From Melitaea cinxia (taxonomy: Eukaryota > Arthropoda > Insecta > Lepidoptera > Nymphalidae), in assembly GCF_905220565.1 (NCBI RefSeq), contig NC_059419.1:10804670-10868669 (forward strand): DNA of 64,000 bases, written 5' to 3'. How positions within the stretch are numbered: the first letter of the stretch is position 1; each line of letters begins with the position of its first letter. Under the pieces are notes generated by a model. That model was not told the origin of the DNA and searched no databases. It saw only the letters and a program-made list of their open reading frames with translations. Positions 40,601 through 55,600 of this stretch are shown piece by piece. Made by a program: the position numbers and the translations under genes.

Positions 40601-43600
40601 TTATTGGACATCACTCCTTGAAAATGATATAAGGCACGCAATATTTAAAAAAAAAAATATGTGGAGTGCAGAGTGACGTAGCCAACTTAAGGGGCTACAC
40701 GACCTCAGCTCGAATTCAGATTTCACCCGTACTAAATACACATGAGAATTGAGGGCGCTTGGTTGTTCATCGCGCGAATTATATGTATTTTCTCCCCATC
40801 AAACATTATCAATAGTTATTTTTTCAAAAACGCAACATATAAAATATTCTTCATACTTATTTCAATTACCATGCTCAATCTCAAGTCCATAACTTCTATA
40901 TTTACTGAGATATTAAGGTTTTAATACAAAAATAGAGGTAACTTTGCGATTTTTTTGTATCGAGAAAATTTTATGGAATCGTGTTTTCGAAACATATGAA
41001 AGATAGTTTATGTCCTGAACTTTACCATACATAAATTTCAAACTTAAATATTCAGTAGTTTGGAAGATATGGACATCCTGCCGAGTGGAAAATAAGCAAT
41101 TTGAGGTAGCTTACACTCTAACTCGTGCCCGGGGCACAATTACTTCTTAGCCCCATTCGAAAATCTTATAATATGTCCAGCAATTTTTTGTTTTGCGGAC
41201 CATTTGGCGCCCATTTGTGAGTATCGTCTGGGGCATGATGCCCTCTCTTACCCCCCCTCTACGCCACTGGTAGTAAAATCGTGTTGTTGTGCTATGTGTT
41301 ACGATTTATAGCGTTTTTAGCAGCAAAATACAAGTAGGTAAGTTAATAAGCTATCATTACTGATGATACGACAACCAAGCGTCTATTTATGTTTCAATTT
41401 TATTGTTATTTGATAAAACATTTTAAAAATTTCAATATCACCATTCTTAAAGAGTAAACTACAGCAGTGTGTCGAAGCTGACCCAAACATTTTTCGAAGT
41501 AAAACTTTTTTACGCACGCTTGACATGGGGAGTAAGCTGGTGAATGCGTGACGAGAGCGTTACGAAAAGTGTGATCGGGTGAGGCGAACGGAATTTGAGA
41601 GGGAGATATAAGTTAGTGAAGATAGAAAGAGAGTGTGAGGGCAACTAAAGAAGTTTTACTTCAGTCTAATAAGGCACACTCGTTTTTTTTCTCACTATCC
41701 TGTATGGAATTAATAATGTGCTAACCTGACATGGCTTGCAAGAGTAAAGCGACTGCCTCGTTAAGTTGAGCCAATTTGTCTGAGAGCTGTAGTCGTTTCT
41801 GCAGCACTGTTTTATCGCCTTTATCGGTATTCTGGAGATAGTAAATATTACATTTTAAATATGTGTAAAAGTGATCGACCAAGTTAATTTCTTATTTTAC
41901 CATTTTAGTAATTTTATTAAATTTGTCTCAATAATAGCATTATATTCTATCTATTACTGTAACAAACGCACACACGCACACACTCACACCCGTACACACA
42001 AGCAAGCACGCACGCACGCACTCACGCACACACACATAGAGATGTGAGAGAAGTAAGTATGGCCAACCTTATTTTTTGTTGGTAAAGCACGTTGATCGTA
42101 CATCTTGTCTTCGGAGAATAATTTTTCAGCATCTTTGATTTTCTTCTTTGCGTCTGACAAATCATTGAGGAGATGGGGTTTAGGTTCTTCATCTAGAAAA
42201 CAAAGTCATGGAAGTAGAGAGAAGAGATATCCCACTGGACACGGTTGTGATTACTTTTTCAAACCCATGTTGTAAATTTATCTTTTTTCTTCATTTACAT
42301 TATACTCGAGAGGATTGTAAGAAAAATCTTAATAGTTACTACTTTTAAAAGGTTTTTAAGATGCATTAGCATGCAACACAGTATATCAAGAGATTTATTT
42401 TAATCTGCCTTGTAAAAAACAGTTTCATTGTAAATTAGTTTTCTATGAGGTAGGTTACAGGAGGAAACATCTTCCTCAAAATCAGAGCAATCGGAGTAGC
42501 TTGCCTGGGGAAGTACCTCCACCTTAAAGTCACAGTTAAATACTGCTTTCAAGTAGTATTGTGTTTCTGTGGTGAGTAAGGTAACCAGAGTTCCCGGGGA
42601 GGGTTAGGGTCTGCAACGTGTTTGTAATGATCATAGTATTGTAGGCATCCATGGGTTACGCTACCCGTTTACTATAAGACTGACCGTACACTTATTTGCC
42701 ACCTTAGAGTAAAAATAACTGTGTTTTCAGGCAAATGAAAAAAAACCGACTTCAATTATATTGACAAGTAATACAACGTGGTAGATGAAAAAATACTCAA
42801 ATAAATACGTATCATCAAAGATTATTCCAAAAGTTGTAATCAGATCTCGATGAAATTTAAATTTGACCACATGATAAACATTGGCTTTCTATTAAATTAA
42901 AAATCATTAAAATCGGTACACCCAGTAAAAAGTTATGCAGATTTTTGAGAGTTTCCCTCGATTTCTCTAGGATCCCATCAACAGATCCTGGTTTCCTTAT
43001 CATGGTACCACACCAGAGATATCTTCTTTCCACCAAAAAAAGAATTATCAAAATCGGTTCATAAACAACGAAGTTATCCCCGAACATACATAAAAAAAAA
43101 ATACATATATATATACGGTCGAATTGAGTAACGTACTCCTTTTTTGAATTCTGTTAAATAATACGCACTATAGTATATTCACTCTCACCTGGTTCCTGGA
43201 CGGCTGACTTTAATTTGTCTAGCATTGTTTCTACAATCTTATGGTTCTCTTCAAGTTGGTGTCCAATTTGTCGATATTTCGGAGTTTGTACATGTTGATT
43301 CCAAATTGTCTTCAGATCGTCAGTTAGGCCAGAAACCCGGTCTACTGATGATAATAACGCTCGTTGACATTCAACATTGTTGATCGTTGGTGATGTAATC
43401 TAGTAACGAGAACAATTTTTAATGAATCGAGCGTTTCATTTCTTGAAAATTTGGGGTCTGTAACCGGGAAAAGAAATTGCCAGGTGTCCGCAAAAAATAA
43501 GATCTACTTCAATAGAATAAGGTCTGCAGAAAAATAAACACTGTGAAATGCAGTTACTTAGATAGATAGAATATGCTTTATTGCACACCACTCAGAAAAG

Positions 43601-46600
43601 ATTTACATAAAAACACTTATTTACACATAGAGATAGTAATAGTACTTATATTGTTAATACCAAATACTGATATTATCTTTTATATTATTTTACATATTTT
43701 CATCATTATCTTGTTTAAAAATATTTAACAGAAAGTCATATAACATAGTAACAATATAGTTCTAACCACTTAATAACTGTATATCAGATATATTTAGTGT
43801 AATAGACCAAGAGCCTGCAAGGTAATTATCTTCCAAAGTCACTATGAGTTAATCTTCTTAGCTTTTATAAAATGATGAATGTTTGATGCTTGCGGGATCT
43901 TGACCTATAACGCAATGTTATATTACCTCAGCAGTTTTAAGCATTGTCTGCACAGAATCAACAACTTTAACCCCAACATTGTCGAGATTCTCTCCGACAT
44001 CTCCATCGATTTCTTCCGCCAGTTGATAAACACTTGACAACAATAAGGAGACTTGTTCAGCAGCTTCTCTGGATAAGCCTAGTATCTGTAAACGATATTA
44101 TCATTTTATCATACATTTTATTATTACAAAAATCAAGTTTAAAAAGCTGTCTATAAAGGCAAACCCAATACCGAATCGAATCGAAACATGTGAACTTAAA
44201 GTACATTATCAGACCATTATGATCGTCAATTTATGTATACTTTAATATCTAAAATAATATAAATAATAATAAAACACCACAATAATAAATATATTCTGAC
44301 CCTTCTTCTTCTTCTTTTAAAATATATTCTGACCCTTCTACATTCAGAAAAGGCTCATGCTCAGCACTGGGATGTTACAGGATAAATCGTGATCAAATGT
44401 AATTTAATGTTACACAATACTTATACTTGATAAAGATTTTAAATATTCACTTTATTAAATGGATTGGGCTAAACTGATTAAAATCTAATAAAGACCCCGA
44501 AACCTTATGTACCTTATTTTCCTTCTTCACATTATTGCGTGGATTAATAACGTTGGTCATTTTGTTGACTGAGTTTGCAAGTTCTAATGCTGACTTTTCC
44601 ACTTCCTGAAAAATCATAAAATATTTAAGTAGACCAATATTTACTATAAGCTGCGTGGCTACGGCAGTAAAGAATATAGCCACCACCTCTCTTCCGTCGT
44701 AAGAGGCGACTAAGGGATAACACAGTTCCACTACCACCTTGGAACTTAAAAAGGTGACCGATCGCGGGATAACCATCTAATTGCTGGCTTTGAAATACAC
44801 AGACCGAAGACGGGCAGCAGCGTCTTCGTTGCGACAAAGCCAGCCCTGCGGTCACCAACCCGCCTGCCCAGCGTTGTGACTATGGGTAAAACACATGAGT
44901 TCACGCCGTTTTTTGCGCCAACTTGTGAAGGCCTATGTCGAGCAGTGAACTGCGATAGACTGAAGTGAATATTTACTCATCTCGTAGGCTACTTTTTAGA
45001 AGTCTCACTTCTGCCGTTTGTAAATTGGACTCATACACTTTTTTGTATTTACTTATATTTTTATTTTCTTTATTTGAAAAATTAGGCGCTTTCAAAATAT
45101 ATCGGCTGTGTATGCATACGTATAAAATATCAAAAATAGCTTGATTTTTTTTAAATAAAAGCAACGGACCCTTTTTCGTGTTCATTACCTCTTGGTTATC
45201 AGCCTTCTCACAAATATCGCTCGTTTTGTCAACAATATTCTTCAGATCATCCATTATCAGCTTCCAAGACTTGTCGTCTACATTACCTTGCAGAGTCTTA
45301 GCGTCTGTAAATGAAGGAAACCTGTTAAAATTGCCAAAACTTACATGTATCCTTCTCCTAAATGGAGAAAGAGATCTATGCTTATCAGGGGGATGTTAGA
45401 GGCTTAATGCGATGCGACATGTTTACCGTTAATACCTACTTGTTCGACACGGATTAATACCATGTTGACGAAATAAAAGAGTTAGCCGTAAAATATTTAC
45501 ATAACGATATTTTGAGCCCTCGCAGGCTTTTGGTGCCTCTAAAGCCCAACGTTCGGCTTCTCACTCTCTGCTCTATAGGCAAAGTAACTCCTGACGCTTT
45601 GTCAAGTCGTGACTTGACTTGTTACGAAAGTCGGTAACAATATGACCTTCCCTTTGCTATCCTTACTTTATTTCTTGTAATCAACAAATCTTATGTGACT
45701 ACACTGTAGTTGTATTGTTGCAAATTTCACGGGAAGCGTATATTTTTTTAAGAATCAGTGTCTACAATTCTAGACTACAAGCTACATCTTTTAATTATAT
45801 TATTATTCAGCCTTTAAAACTTGATTTTGAATATAATTAACGCCTATCACTTAGTGGTCCCCAGTAGGAATTTCTCCTACACTGCAGGTCCGAAAAAACA
45901 CAAAATACACAAGCACAAACGCCCAACCTTGGCCTCCTACGACCAAATAACCGCCACGCTAACGAGTCATCATAGTATATGTATAAAAAAACGTATTTAA
46001 AACAGTCAGGAAGGTGATAAGACCATCGAGAGATTCGCTTGCTCATAAAAATATAGATCATTAATAATTATCAATAATTGAAAAAAAAAACACCAGTAAA
46101 AAATGAAGTTTTGTAAGAAATACTTGATGAGGTTTCTTGAACTTGTGCTAATTTATCTTCGGTCAATTGAAGAGAGTAATGTAGGTCGGCTTATAAAAGC
46201 TTATGTATTATGATTAATTTAAACTTTACATGAAAATTAAAATAATTACCTTTAATTATATCAGTTGTGAGAGCTGATATTGTGTTGATCGCTTCCTCAG
46301 CCTTTTCGTAGTTTTTATTTTCACGATCTAGGAATATAATGACTGTTGTTAAGCTATTTCAATAGAATAGTGACTATAAATATTTTAATATATTAATGTA
46401 AGTGCTTCATCACTTCAGCCTATGGCAGTCCACTGCTGGACATAGGCCTGCCCAAGTTCGCGCCAGACATCCCGGTTTTCCGCAATCCTCATCCAGCCTA
46501 CACCGGCAATCTTACGTAGATCGTCGGTCCAACGGGCCGGAGGACGTCCCACACTGCGTTTGCCAAAACGCGGTCTCCACTACAGGACCCGTCTACTCCA

Positions 46601-49600
46601 ACGTGTAAGTGCTTGTGTTATTTTTTACACAAAAACGAAAATAAAATGTGTTAAGCTAGTGTTTGTGTGCTTATTTGTAAAGTTTATTTATCCAATAGAT
46701 AGATACTGATACTAAGGATAAATTCATTACATTTTGTTGGGGTTTTATAGTTTTATAAAATATATATTTTTATATCAAATAATCGACCAGCCCGTAGTTT
46801 GTATTGGCCCTGATATCTGTTACGCGGGTTGCGGGTTCGATTCCCGCCTGAGTCTAGGTTTAATATGTGTATTATTTCTATGTATTATTTCTATGTATAT
46901 TTATCAAAAAAAAAAAATAGTTATAACAGTCGGCTGTTACCTGTACACAAGCATTAAGTTGCTTAACATGGGAAGTGACGACCGTGTGTGTATGTTACAG
47001 GATATTATTTTATTATTTATTATTATTATTTATCAAAACATACCTGAAATAGCTTGAAGCATATTTGCTATAGCAGCATTCAAGTTCGCAAGCTTTTGGG
47101 CTAGTAAGCTCTTTGATACCGGATTTTTGTTCTTTTGCTGAAAATATTAAACACTTTTAGTAAAATTTATATCGATAACAAGTAATAATCGATACCACAT
47201 GGAGTTGTGAGTTAAAATAAAAATTTTAACTCATAATTATACACATTTTATTTTTTGTATGTATATACTTCTTTCTCTTTTTATACTTTAAAATTATTAA
47301 AATTAAAAATTTTTTCTTTCCTACCAATTTATTTGAATCTTGACTTGTAACTTTTATTTCTTTGGCAGCATCAGCCATGGCATCTTTGACTCCTTTCAAA
47401 TTATTGACAAATTGAATCCTGCGCCTCTCCAGGTCTTCTCCTGTTTCTGTTCCAGGAATTCCCACGTCAATTTTATCTAAAAAACACAAAAACTTTGTCT
47501 AGATATGTCTATTCTTAATGTTTTTGTGTTTCATTTATATGCAGTAAAAAATTGGTAGTTAGCTCTAGTAAAGCAAATCTTACCGTCCTCAGGTTGACAT
47601 AATTCTTTCAATTTGTCGAGAGTAGAATTCCATTGCTTAAAACTATGTTTTAATTCTTCTCCGGTCTGACGATGTTCAGGCTTTTCTACTATGGGCCTCC
47701 AAATTTGTTCCACTGTTTTCGCAGTATCGCCAAGTTTATATACTGCGTATAATAAAGCTGATTGGCAATGTTTATCTTCAATACTTGGTGCTGTTATCTA
47801 AAAGAATTGAGGAAGTCACAGGTAAATATTTAAAATATCCTCCTTTTATACCACACGGGTAATTTGTAACAGACAAAGAAAATTTCTATTATAATATGGT
47901 TCAATTATTACCTCAGCAGTCTTCAGCAGTTGCTGTGCAGCATCTACAGCTTTCACTCCAGCATCGTCTAGCTTGCTACCGTCTTCTCCTCCAATCTTCT
48001 TTGCGAGCTCATCCACGTGAGCCAAATGCTGAGCAGTTTGATCAGTAGCTGATTTGGATAACTGTTCAACCTGTAAGATATAAAACTGTGTTTAAATGTA
48101 AATTGACAAATTTACTTAACGTTCAATTACATAAGAAAGATCAATTTAATTATAATATCACAAATAAAAGTTTTTTTTTTTTAACTTTACGTATTAATTT
48201 ATTTTGTAAATTTTTGTTTAAACTTTACTATGTAATTTTTTTAAAATTAATTAAAAAAAAATAGAATTAAAAAGTATGAATTTTGCTTTCACAACTATTT
48301 TAAATTATCGCATTCAGACTGTAACATCTCACTGATCCACCATGCTGTTCCACTGCAAGTTGACGAATATATTCCTCACTATGAGCTATCGGGTCTGTAT
48401 GATAAAAACCAGGACTGACAGCTTAACGTGCTCTCCGTGGCACGGTGGGGAGAAAACAATATTTGTACAACTAAAAATGTACATCCCGAGCGGGAATCGA
48501 AACCTCAAACTGTCGAAGATTTAGGTGACTACTCGAACCACTACACCAAAGCGTTTCAGCCTGTAACATCTCACTGCTGGGCATAGGCCTCTTTCTCCAT
48601 GTGAGAGAAGGATAGCTTAATCTAATTCGAAATCACTATAAGTACCTCCGCTTGTTTCTTCATATTGCGACGTGGATTAATTATAAATGTTAGCTTGCCA
48701 GATGAAGTAGCTATTTTAGATGCGGCCTCATTTAGCTCCTAAAAATTGAGAAAAATATTTTAAACATTTTTGATATCATATCGAAAATCGACCGTTCCAG
48801 CGGAGATCGAACCTGCATCTCCGACTGATCGTGTCGGTGCTCTAGCCAATTAAGCTATAGAACGATGTAGCCGTTAGATCGAAATTCTTGATATGATGAT
48901 TTTATATTCGGTTTAAGCGAACCGTGGCGCCGACTATAGTGAGTTCTTTACAGAAACCCGTAACCATTCAAAGTTTCATATTACAATGAAATTCTTTGAC
49001 AGGAGACGACACCATGCTATTTTTAATATGTACGATTTAATTTTTGTGTTACTCACACACATAAAAATATTTTATTCATAATAGTGTTCCATAGCTTACT
49101 TAGAATCATATCAGTATCTATAATCGCTTAACTGACCTCAATGTTGCTGTCTTCAGCACTTCCGCAAATTTCTCGTGTCGCTTCAAGTATCTCTTTAAGA
49201 CTATTAGTTATTTCTTTCCAAGAATTTCCATCAACGTTTCCTTGTAGCGCTTTAGTATCTACAATATAATTCAATTAAATGATTGATGTATTATTGTACT
49301 AAGTAGAGTTAAGTCCAAATTGAACAGACATTGTTGAAATAGATTATTTAATATAGTTTATGAGAGAATTACCATTAATGATCCTTGGCGTTAATTGACA
49401 TATATTCTTGACAGCTGCTCCTGCAGTGTTATAATCAGGAGTATCCGCGTCTGTGAAAAATGTTTCTGTTATTGTACGCTGAACTTTATTTATATAGTAC
49501 TTATAAATTTAGCTCAAGTATTTTAATTTAGATTTTCACAAATTTTGATAGCTTTTGTGTGTTAGTGCTCTACTATTATGATCATCAAATCTAAAATGTT

Positions 49601-52600
49601 TAGTAATCTATACTGATTTTATAAAGCTGAAGAGTTTGTTTTAACGCGCTAATCTCAGGAACTACTGGTCCGATTTGAAAAATTCTTTCAGTGTTAGATA
49701 GCCCATTTATTGAGGAAGGCTATAGGCTATATATCATCACCGCCAAGACTAATAGGAGCGGAGTCCAATCGGGAGAAGTCGCGGTCAGTAGCTAGTTTAA
49801 AAATATGTTTTCTTACCAAAAGTAGCTTGTGCTAGAGATGCAATAGCAGCATTCAATTGTGCCAGCTTTTGGTATAGAAGTCGCCTTGCATCAGAATTTC
49901 TACCAGCAGGTTTAGCACTCGGTCCCTGTTTGGTACAAAACATAGTCACATAAGTTTTAGCATTTAAAATAAGAAACAATATTTTAATAATTAATAATTA
50001 TTTTAAAACGTGTGTTAGTTTACCGTTTTCATCAGCTCTTGTAAATCTTTATCTGCATTCTGCAAATCAGTCTTAGCCGCTGTTGACGCGACGATGAAAT
50101 TGTGTCGTGCTATCTTTTGTTGTTCTGATTCCTCAGCTGTAAAAACAGTATTTATTTATTAATAAACTAGCTTTAAGGTGGCTTTTGCCAATTTCGTGAC
50201 AAAAAAGTTATTTAGATATTATGTTCATAAATTGATTAATTGTAGCCTTTAATATCCTACTGCTGGCCTCTTTCTTCATATAGGAGAAGTGAACAATATG
50301 GTTAATTAAGATCCGACCTCTTCCTATATTCCAACCGTAATGTAGTAAAGTCTTAGTTTTCAAATATTAAAAACCTTAAATTCAATATAACTAGGATGTT
50401 ATAATATATTTAAGATAATTATTTCCATCACCGAGCTGGTGACAAATCATCTCACCTCCTTTAGATTGACAAGTTTGTTTCAATTTGTCTAATGTTGAAT
50501 TCAACTGCTGTAGACAATTATTTAGTTGCACTCCATGTGGTCTATATTCTGGTTTTTCAATTATAGGTTTCCATGTTTGTTCCACTTGTTTTGCTCTATC
50601 AGAAAGACGGTCTATCGCAGATAGCAATGTTGACTGACAACGCTCATCTTCAATACTTGGTGCTGTTATCTACAAATGTAATTAAAAAACCATAAAAAGT
50701 GCTTAAGAAAAAGAAAAGTTTAATTTGAAATAGTTTGTTAATTTGTTTTATTTTATTGTACAAAGTTTGGTTTGTTATAGTAACTTTTAATTAAACGCTA
50801 ACCATTCGTCAGTTAATTGTTACCTCAGCAGTTTTCAGCAGTTGTTGAGCGGCGTCTACAGCTTTAACTCCAACATCGTCTAGCTTGCTACCTTCTTCTC
50901 CTCCAATCTTCTTTGCGAGCTCATCCACGTGAGCCAAAAGTTGAGCCATTTGACCAACAGCTGATTCGGATAACTGTTTGACCTGTAGAAAAAAAAATGG
51001 AAGCGTATATAAGTTATTGATAACAAATCATTATAATTTGTTAAAAGTTTTTATTGTAATAGCTTAAGAAAAGTTTAGCATCATGTTTTTGTGTCAATTT
51101 TTCAAAAAGGTAACGGATAGTAATACAATTATTGCTATTATTTTAAAGTAGGTGATTACGGTTCACTTCGTTCATACCTCGTTTTGTTTCTTCACGTTGC
51201 GACGAGGGCTAATAATGAAAGTTAATTTGCCAGATGATTTTCCTATTTTAGACGCAGCCTCATTTAGCTCCTGATAAATGAGAAGAAATATTCAAGTTCA
51301 AATTGTGTCTTAATATAAAATTTTACCAATTTTCATTTGAACGAATTTACTCACCTCAATGCTACAGTCTTCGTTGCCGCAAATTCCTCGTGTTGCTTCG
51401 AGTATCTCTTTGAGGCTTTCAGTTATTTCTTTCCATGCATTTTCATCAACATTTCCTTGTATCTCTTTGGTATCTAAATTATACCAAACAAAATTAAATA
51501 TACAATCGAGAGAATTGATTAAAAGTAAAATAACAATTATATACATTGCTGCATCGTATCAAATCAAAATTTAATAAATTGAGTTTTGTAATGGATGAAT
51601 AAGTTACCGTTGATGATCGTTGGTGTCAGTTGACAAATGTTTTTAACAGCGGCTCCTGCAGTCTTGTAATCAGGACTATCTGTGTCTGTAAAAAAAATGT
51701 TGATTATTTATTTATATAAAATAAAATTATTGATAGAATTGATATAAGTAATATAAGTTTTAAGTCGGTTTATTGATAATTTTAGAGGTTCACAAGTAAA
51801 CCAAGATTAACAGAAAATTTTACAAAAAATTTGCAAGTTATTGATTTTGTTTTATGTTTGGCAGCTTAAATATAACAGGTGAAGCTTGTAAGTTTATTGC
51901 TTTGGAAATACTCGTATATTTAATGGCAAAAATTAAATTTGTATCAACTGTAAATAGTTTCAGTGCGTTGAGACTTGAGCGCAGGGTTGTGACCGAGTCA
52001 TTTAATTGTATGTACTAATTATATTTTGTTTCATTACTGGTTTTTTACTTCTCCAATGCTGAATTATAAAAATAGAAAAATGCTGTCTTACCAGAGGTAG
52101 CTTGTGCTAATGATGCGATAGCAGCATTCAGCTGCGCCAGCCTTTGGGACAGAAGTCGCTGTGCATCCGGATTTTTACTTGCAATTTTTGTTTTATGTGC
52201 CTGTTGAATTTATTCATATTATAATTTTTATTTATCTTGTTTCGTAATATTGAAAGAGTTACTTATTTTTTATTATTATTTTTTTTAATTTGGTTTACCG
52301 TATTTATCAGCTCTTGCAAATGTTTATCTGCTTTATTCAAGTCATCCTTTGCCGCTGCTGTTGTGACGACGAAATTATGTCGATGTTTCTGTTGCTCTTC
52401 TGGTTCTCCATCTGTAGTATCAAAATTAACATGTTGACTGTTTTGTATAAATTCTTACCGAGATGAAAACCAAACGAAGAACCTGCTTCAGATTTATAGT
52501 GAATTTAAGAAGCTGAGATAAAAAGATATTGTTTGACTATATTTATGATGACTGTATTGATGTGTTATATAAGCCAACATTTATCGTATTGAACCAGCTT

Positions 52601-55600
52601 ATTAGCTGACAAGACTCAAGAAATTTTCAAAATATAAAAAAAGAGTAATTTTATGAGGTACAGTATTCGATTGCTAAAACTACTGAATTAACATACGCCA
52701 AAATACGTTTTATTACTAATGTCTGCGGTTGTTTAAGTGTCCAGTCACCTTACCTTCTTTAGCTACACAACTTTGTTTTAGTTTGTCCAATGTTGAATTG
52801 AGTTGTTTGTGACTATGATTTAATTGTTCTTTGTGTGGGCGATGCTCAGAAATTTCGACTATAGGTTCCCATATTTGTTGCACATTTCTTGCTCTATCAG
52901 AAAGACGGTCTATTGCAGATAGTAACGCTGATTGACAACGCGTGTCTTCAATGCTTGGTGCTGTTATCTATAAAATATGAAATGCAATATAATTTCGTTG
53001 ACTCTGACTGACTGACTTGAAATTGTAATGTTATAAGATTTATTTAAAATGAGGCTACTTATTAGATAAATGAATGCATTAGCCTGTGAGTATTTTTTTA
53101 CACGACAAGGTCGACAAACAAGCATACGGTTCACTAGATGATATGGTAATCGACCGTAGCTTATAGACGTCTGTAGTATCAAAAGCATCGCAAACAAAAG
53201 TAGCTGACCCTACCCCCGACAGTTTCCAACTGCTCTGGTTACCTTAGTCACTACACGAACACAACTCTAGTTGAGAGCAGTAGTATGTAGCTGTGATCTT
53301 CTATGAGATTTAGGTGTTTCCCCAGACGGACTGATTCAGACTTTGAGCGTGATATTTAATGCTGTGTCCTACTTCAATAAACTTTGATAATGATAGACGA
53401 AGTAATTCCATGCATTGGAGAAGATCGTGAGCTTAAAGTTTTTACCTCAGAAGTTTTCAGCAGTTGCTGTGCAGCATCTACAGCTTTCACTCCAGCGTTA
53501 TCTAGTTTGCTACCTTCTTCTCCTCCAATCTTCTTCGCGAGCTCATTCACGTGAGTAAGATGTTGAGCGGTTTGATCAACAGCTGATTTAGATAACTCTA
53601 GTATCTGAACAAATTAAAAATTAAATTGATATAGTTAAATGTCAACTAAATAACTTTCGTATGGAAATGGGTTAGCTAATTTAACGCGCTTGCTCAGCTA
53701 GTATAATATGTACTCACCTCGTTCTTTGTTTTAGCGTTTCGACGAGGACTAATTTTGAAGGTCAATTTGCGAGACGGACTTGCGATTTTCGACGCCACTT
53801 TGTTCAGCTCCTAAACATTGAATATTTTTAAATTATAAATATTAAAATGATAAATTATTGCTACGTGACTTTTATAACTTACACCAATATTGCCGTTTTC
53901 GGCACTTTCACATATTCCTTTTGTTGCTTCAAGTATCTCCTTCAGGCTTTGAGCTATTTCTTGCCAGGCGTTCTCATCAACATTTCCCCGTAGCCCTTTG
54001 GCGTCTTAAAACGAAATTAAATCAATATCAGTAACTGAGTTAAGATTTTGAATTGGTTTTGTTCTTAAAGTTATCTTCTAGAACTACTGCTACTAAGCGA
54101 TAAGACCGCCTAATTGTGCATCCAAGTTTTAAAGTTTTTTTTGTATGTAATAGGTAATTTTTTTTTCTGTAACGTGCAATAAATAATGTTGTTGTTATTA
54201 ATATTCAGTGATTACTGGCCCAAATAGGTATTTGATGTTTTAATGTAGAAATAGCAGTACGAGCGGATTTGTAGATGTCATGAAAGCAAAAACTAAATTT
54301 TGTTTAGAAAAAAGAAGAAAAAACAAAAGAACAAAGAAATAATAGTTACCGTTGATTATTGTTGGTGTAAGTTGACTGATAGTGTTAACAGCTGTTCCAG
54401 CTGTATCGTAATCAGGGTTCTTTGTGTCTGTAAAATAAATAAAATTAGTTACAGTGAAATATAATATATTTGTCAAATCTTTTATTGGCTTCTTAGATGA
54501 TATACTTTCATTTCTAAACTTTTTGATACATGACAGAGTAACATTTTTTCCATCATAATAAAAATCATGCTTGAATTATTGTGTAACTTTAAATATTCAA
54601 GTACAGAAATGACTTTCAAAGTGATCAATCAGTTTTTTAAGTCTCACCAGATGTAGCTTGAATAAGGGAAGCGATAGCAGCATTCAACTGCGCCAATCTT
54701 TGAGACAGAAGACGCCGTGCTTCTGGATTTCTACTTGCAGTAGTGCTTGGTTCCTGTTTAGATAATAGAATTGTTATATGTTTTCAGTTTAATAATTAAC
54801 CCCAGTGCAATGAATTAAGCTTTAATGTTAGAATGCTAATTTCCAAGATTTGGTTACCGTAAATGTTTGTAAAACATCTTGTAATTCTTTCTCTGCATCT
54901 CTCAGACCATTTTTAGCTGCTCTCGATGACATAACGAATTTTAATCGTTCTTTGCGTTGTAAATCTGATTCTTCTTCTGCAGGAACATCATTAGATTCCA
55001 CTGAAACTTTTTTTTGTGAAAAATATCAAATTACAATATACATAACACGAACAACTTTTTTATGTTAATTTATTATTGTCAGTGTCTTTAGTATTGTATT
55101 TGCGTTTCGTTTAATTAGTTTGTGAGCTGATTTTTTTAAAGGTATAAAAAATTACCGTTTAAGTGCGAATAGGAATCCTTAAGCTTATCCAATGCCTTTG
55201 CAAGATCAAACATGCGATCAGCGAGTTGCTTCGAAAAGCCGTGCCTGCCTGGTTTGTCCACCAACGGCTTGTATGCTAGGGCTAGATTCTTAATTGATGA
55301 TGAGAGGTTCTCAGCAGCAGCTGTCAAAGCACTCTGACAATGTGGCTCGTGGATCGATTGAGCTGCGAGCTAGATTCATTAAAAAGTTTAAATTAAAAAT
55401 ATTTATATTATTTTGTTTTCACGAATTATCAACTATCGTTATTATCAAATTTATTTAGTTTGCCTGGAAGAAATGGTCATAAGTCTACTCATTGTACTTA
55501 CACAATCTGTTACCATCTTTAAGTAATTAATACAGAATCTGTGATGTTCGATAAATTATAATGAAATAAAATGTTTAAATTTAGATGTTTCATATTTTCA

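Noticed and set aside
41960..42042. CRISPR-like or satellite array
   Set aside because: Only a short imperfect CA/CG microsatellite; no spacers, and the window is eukaryotic.
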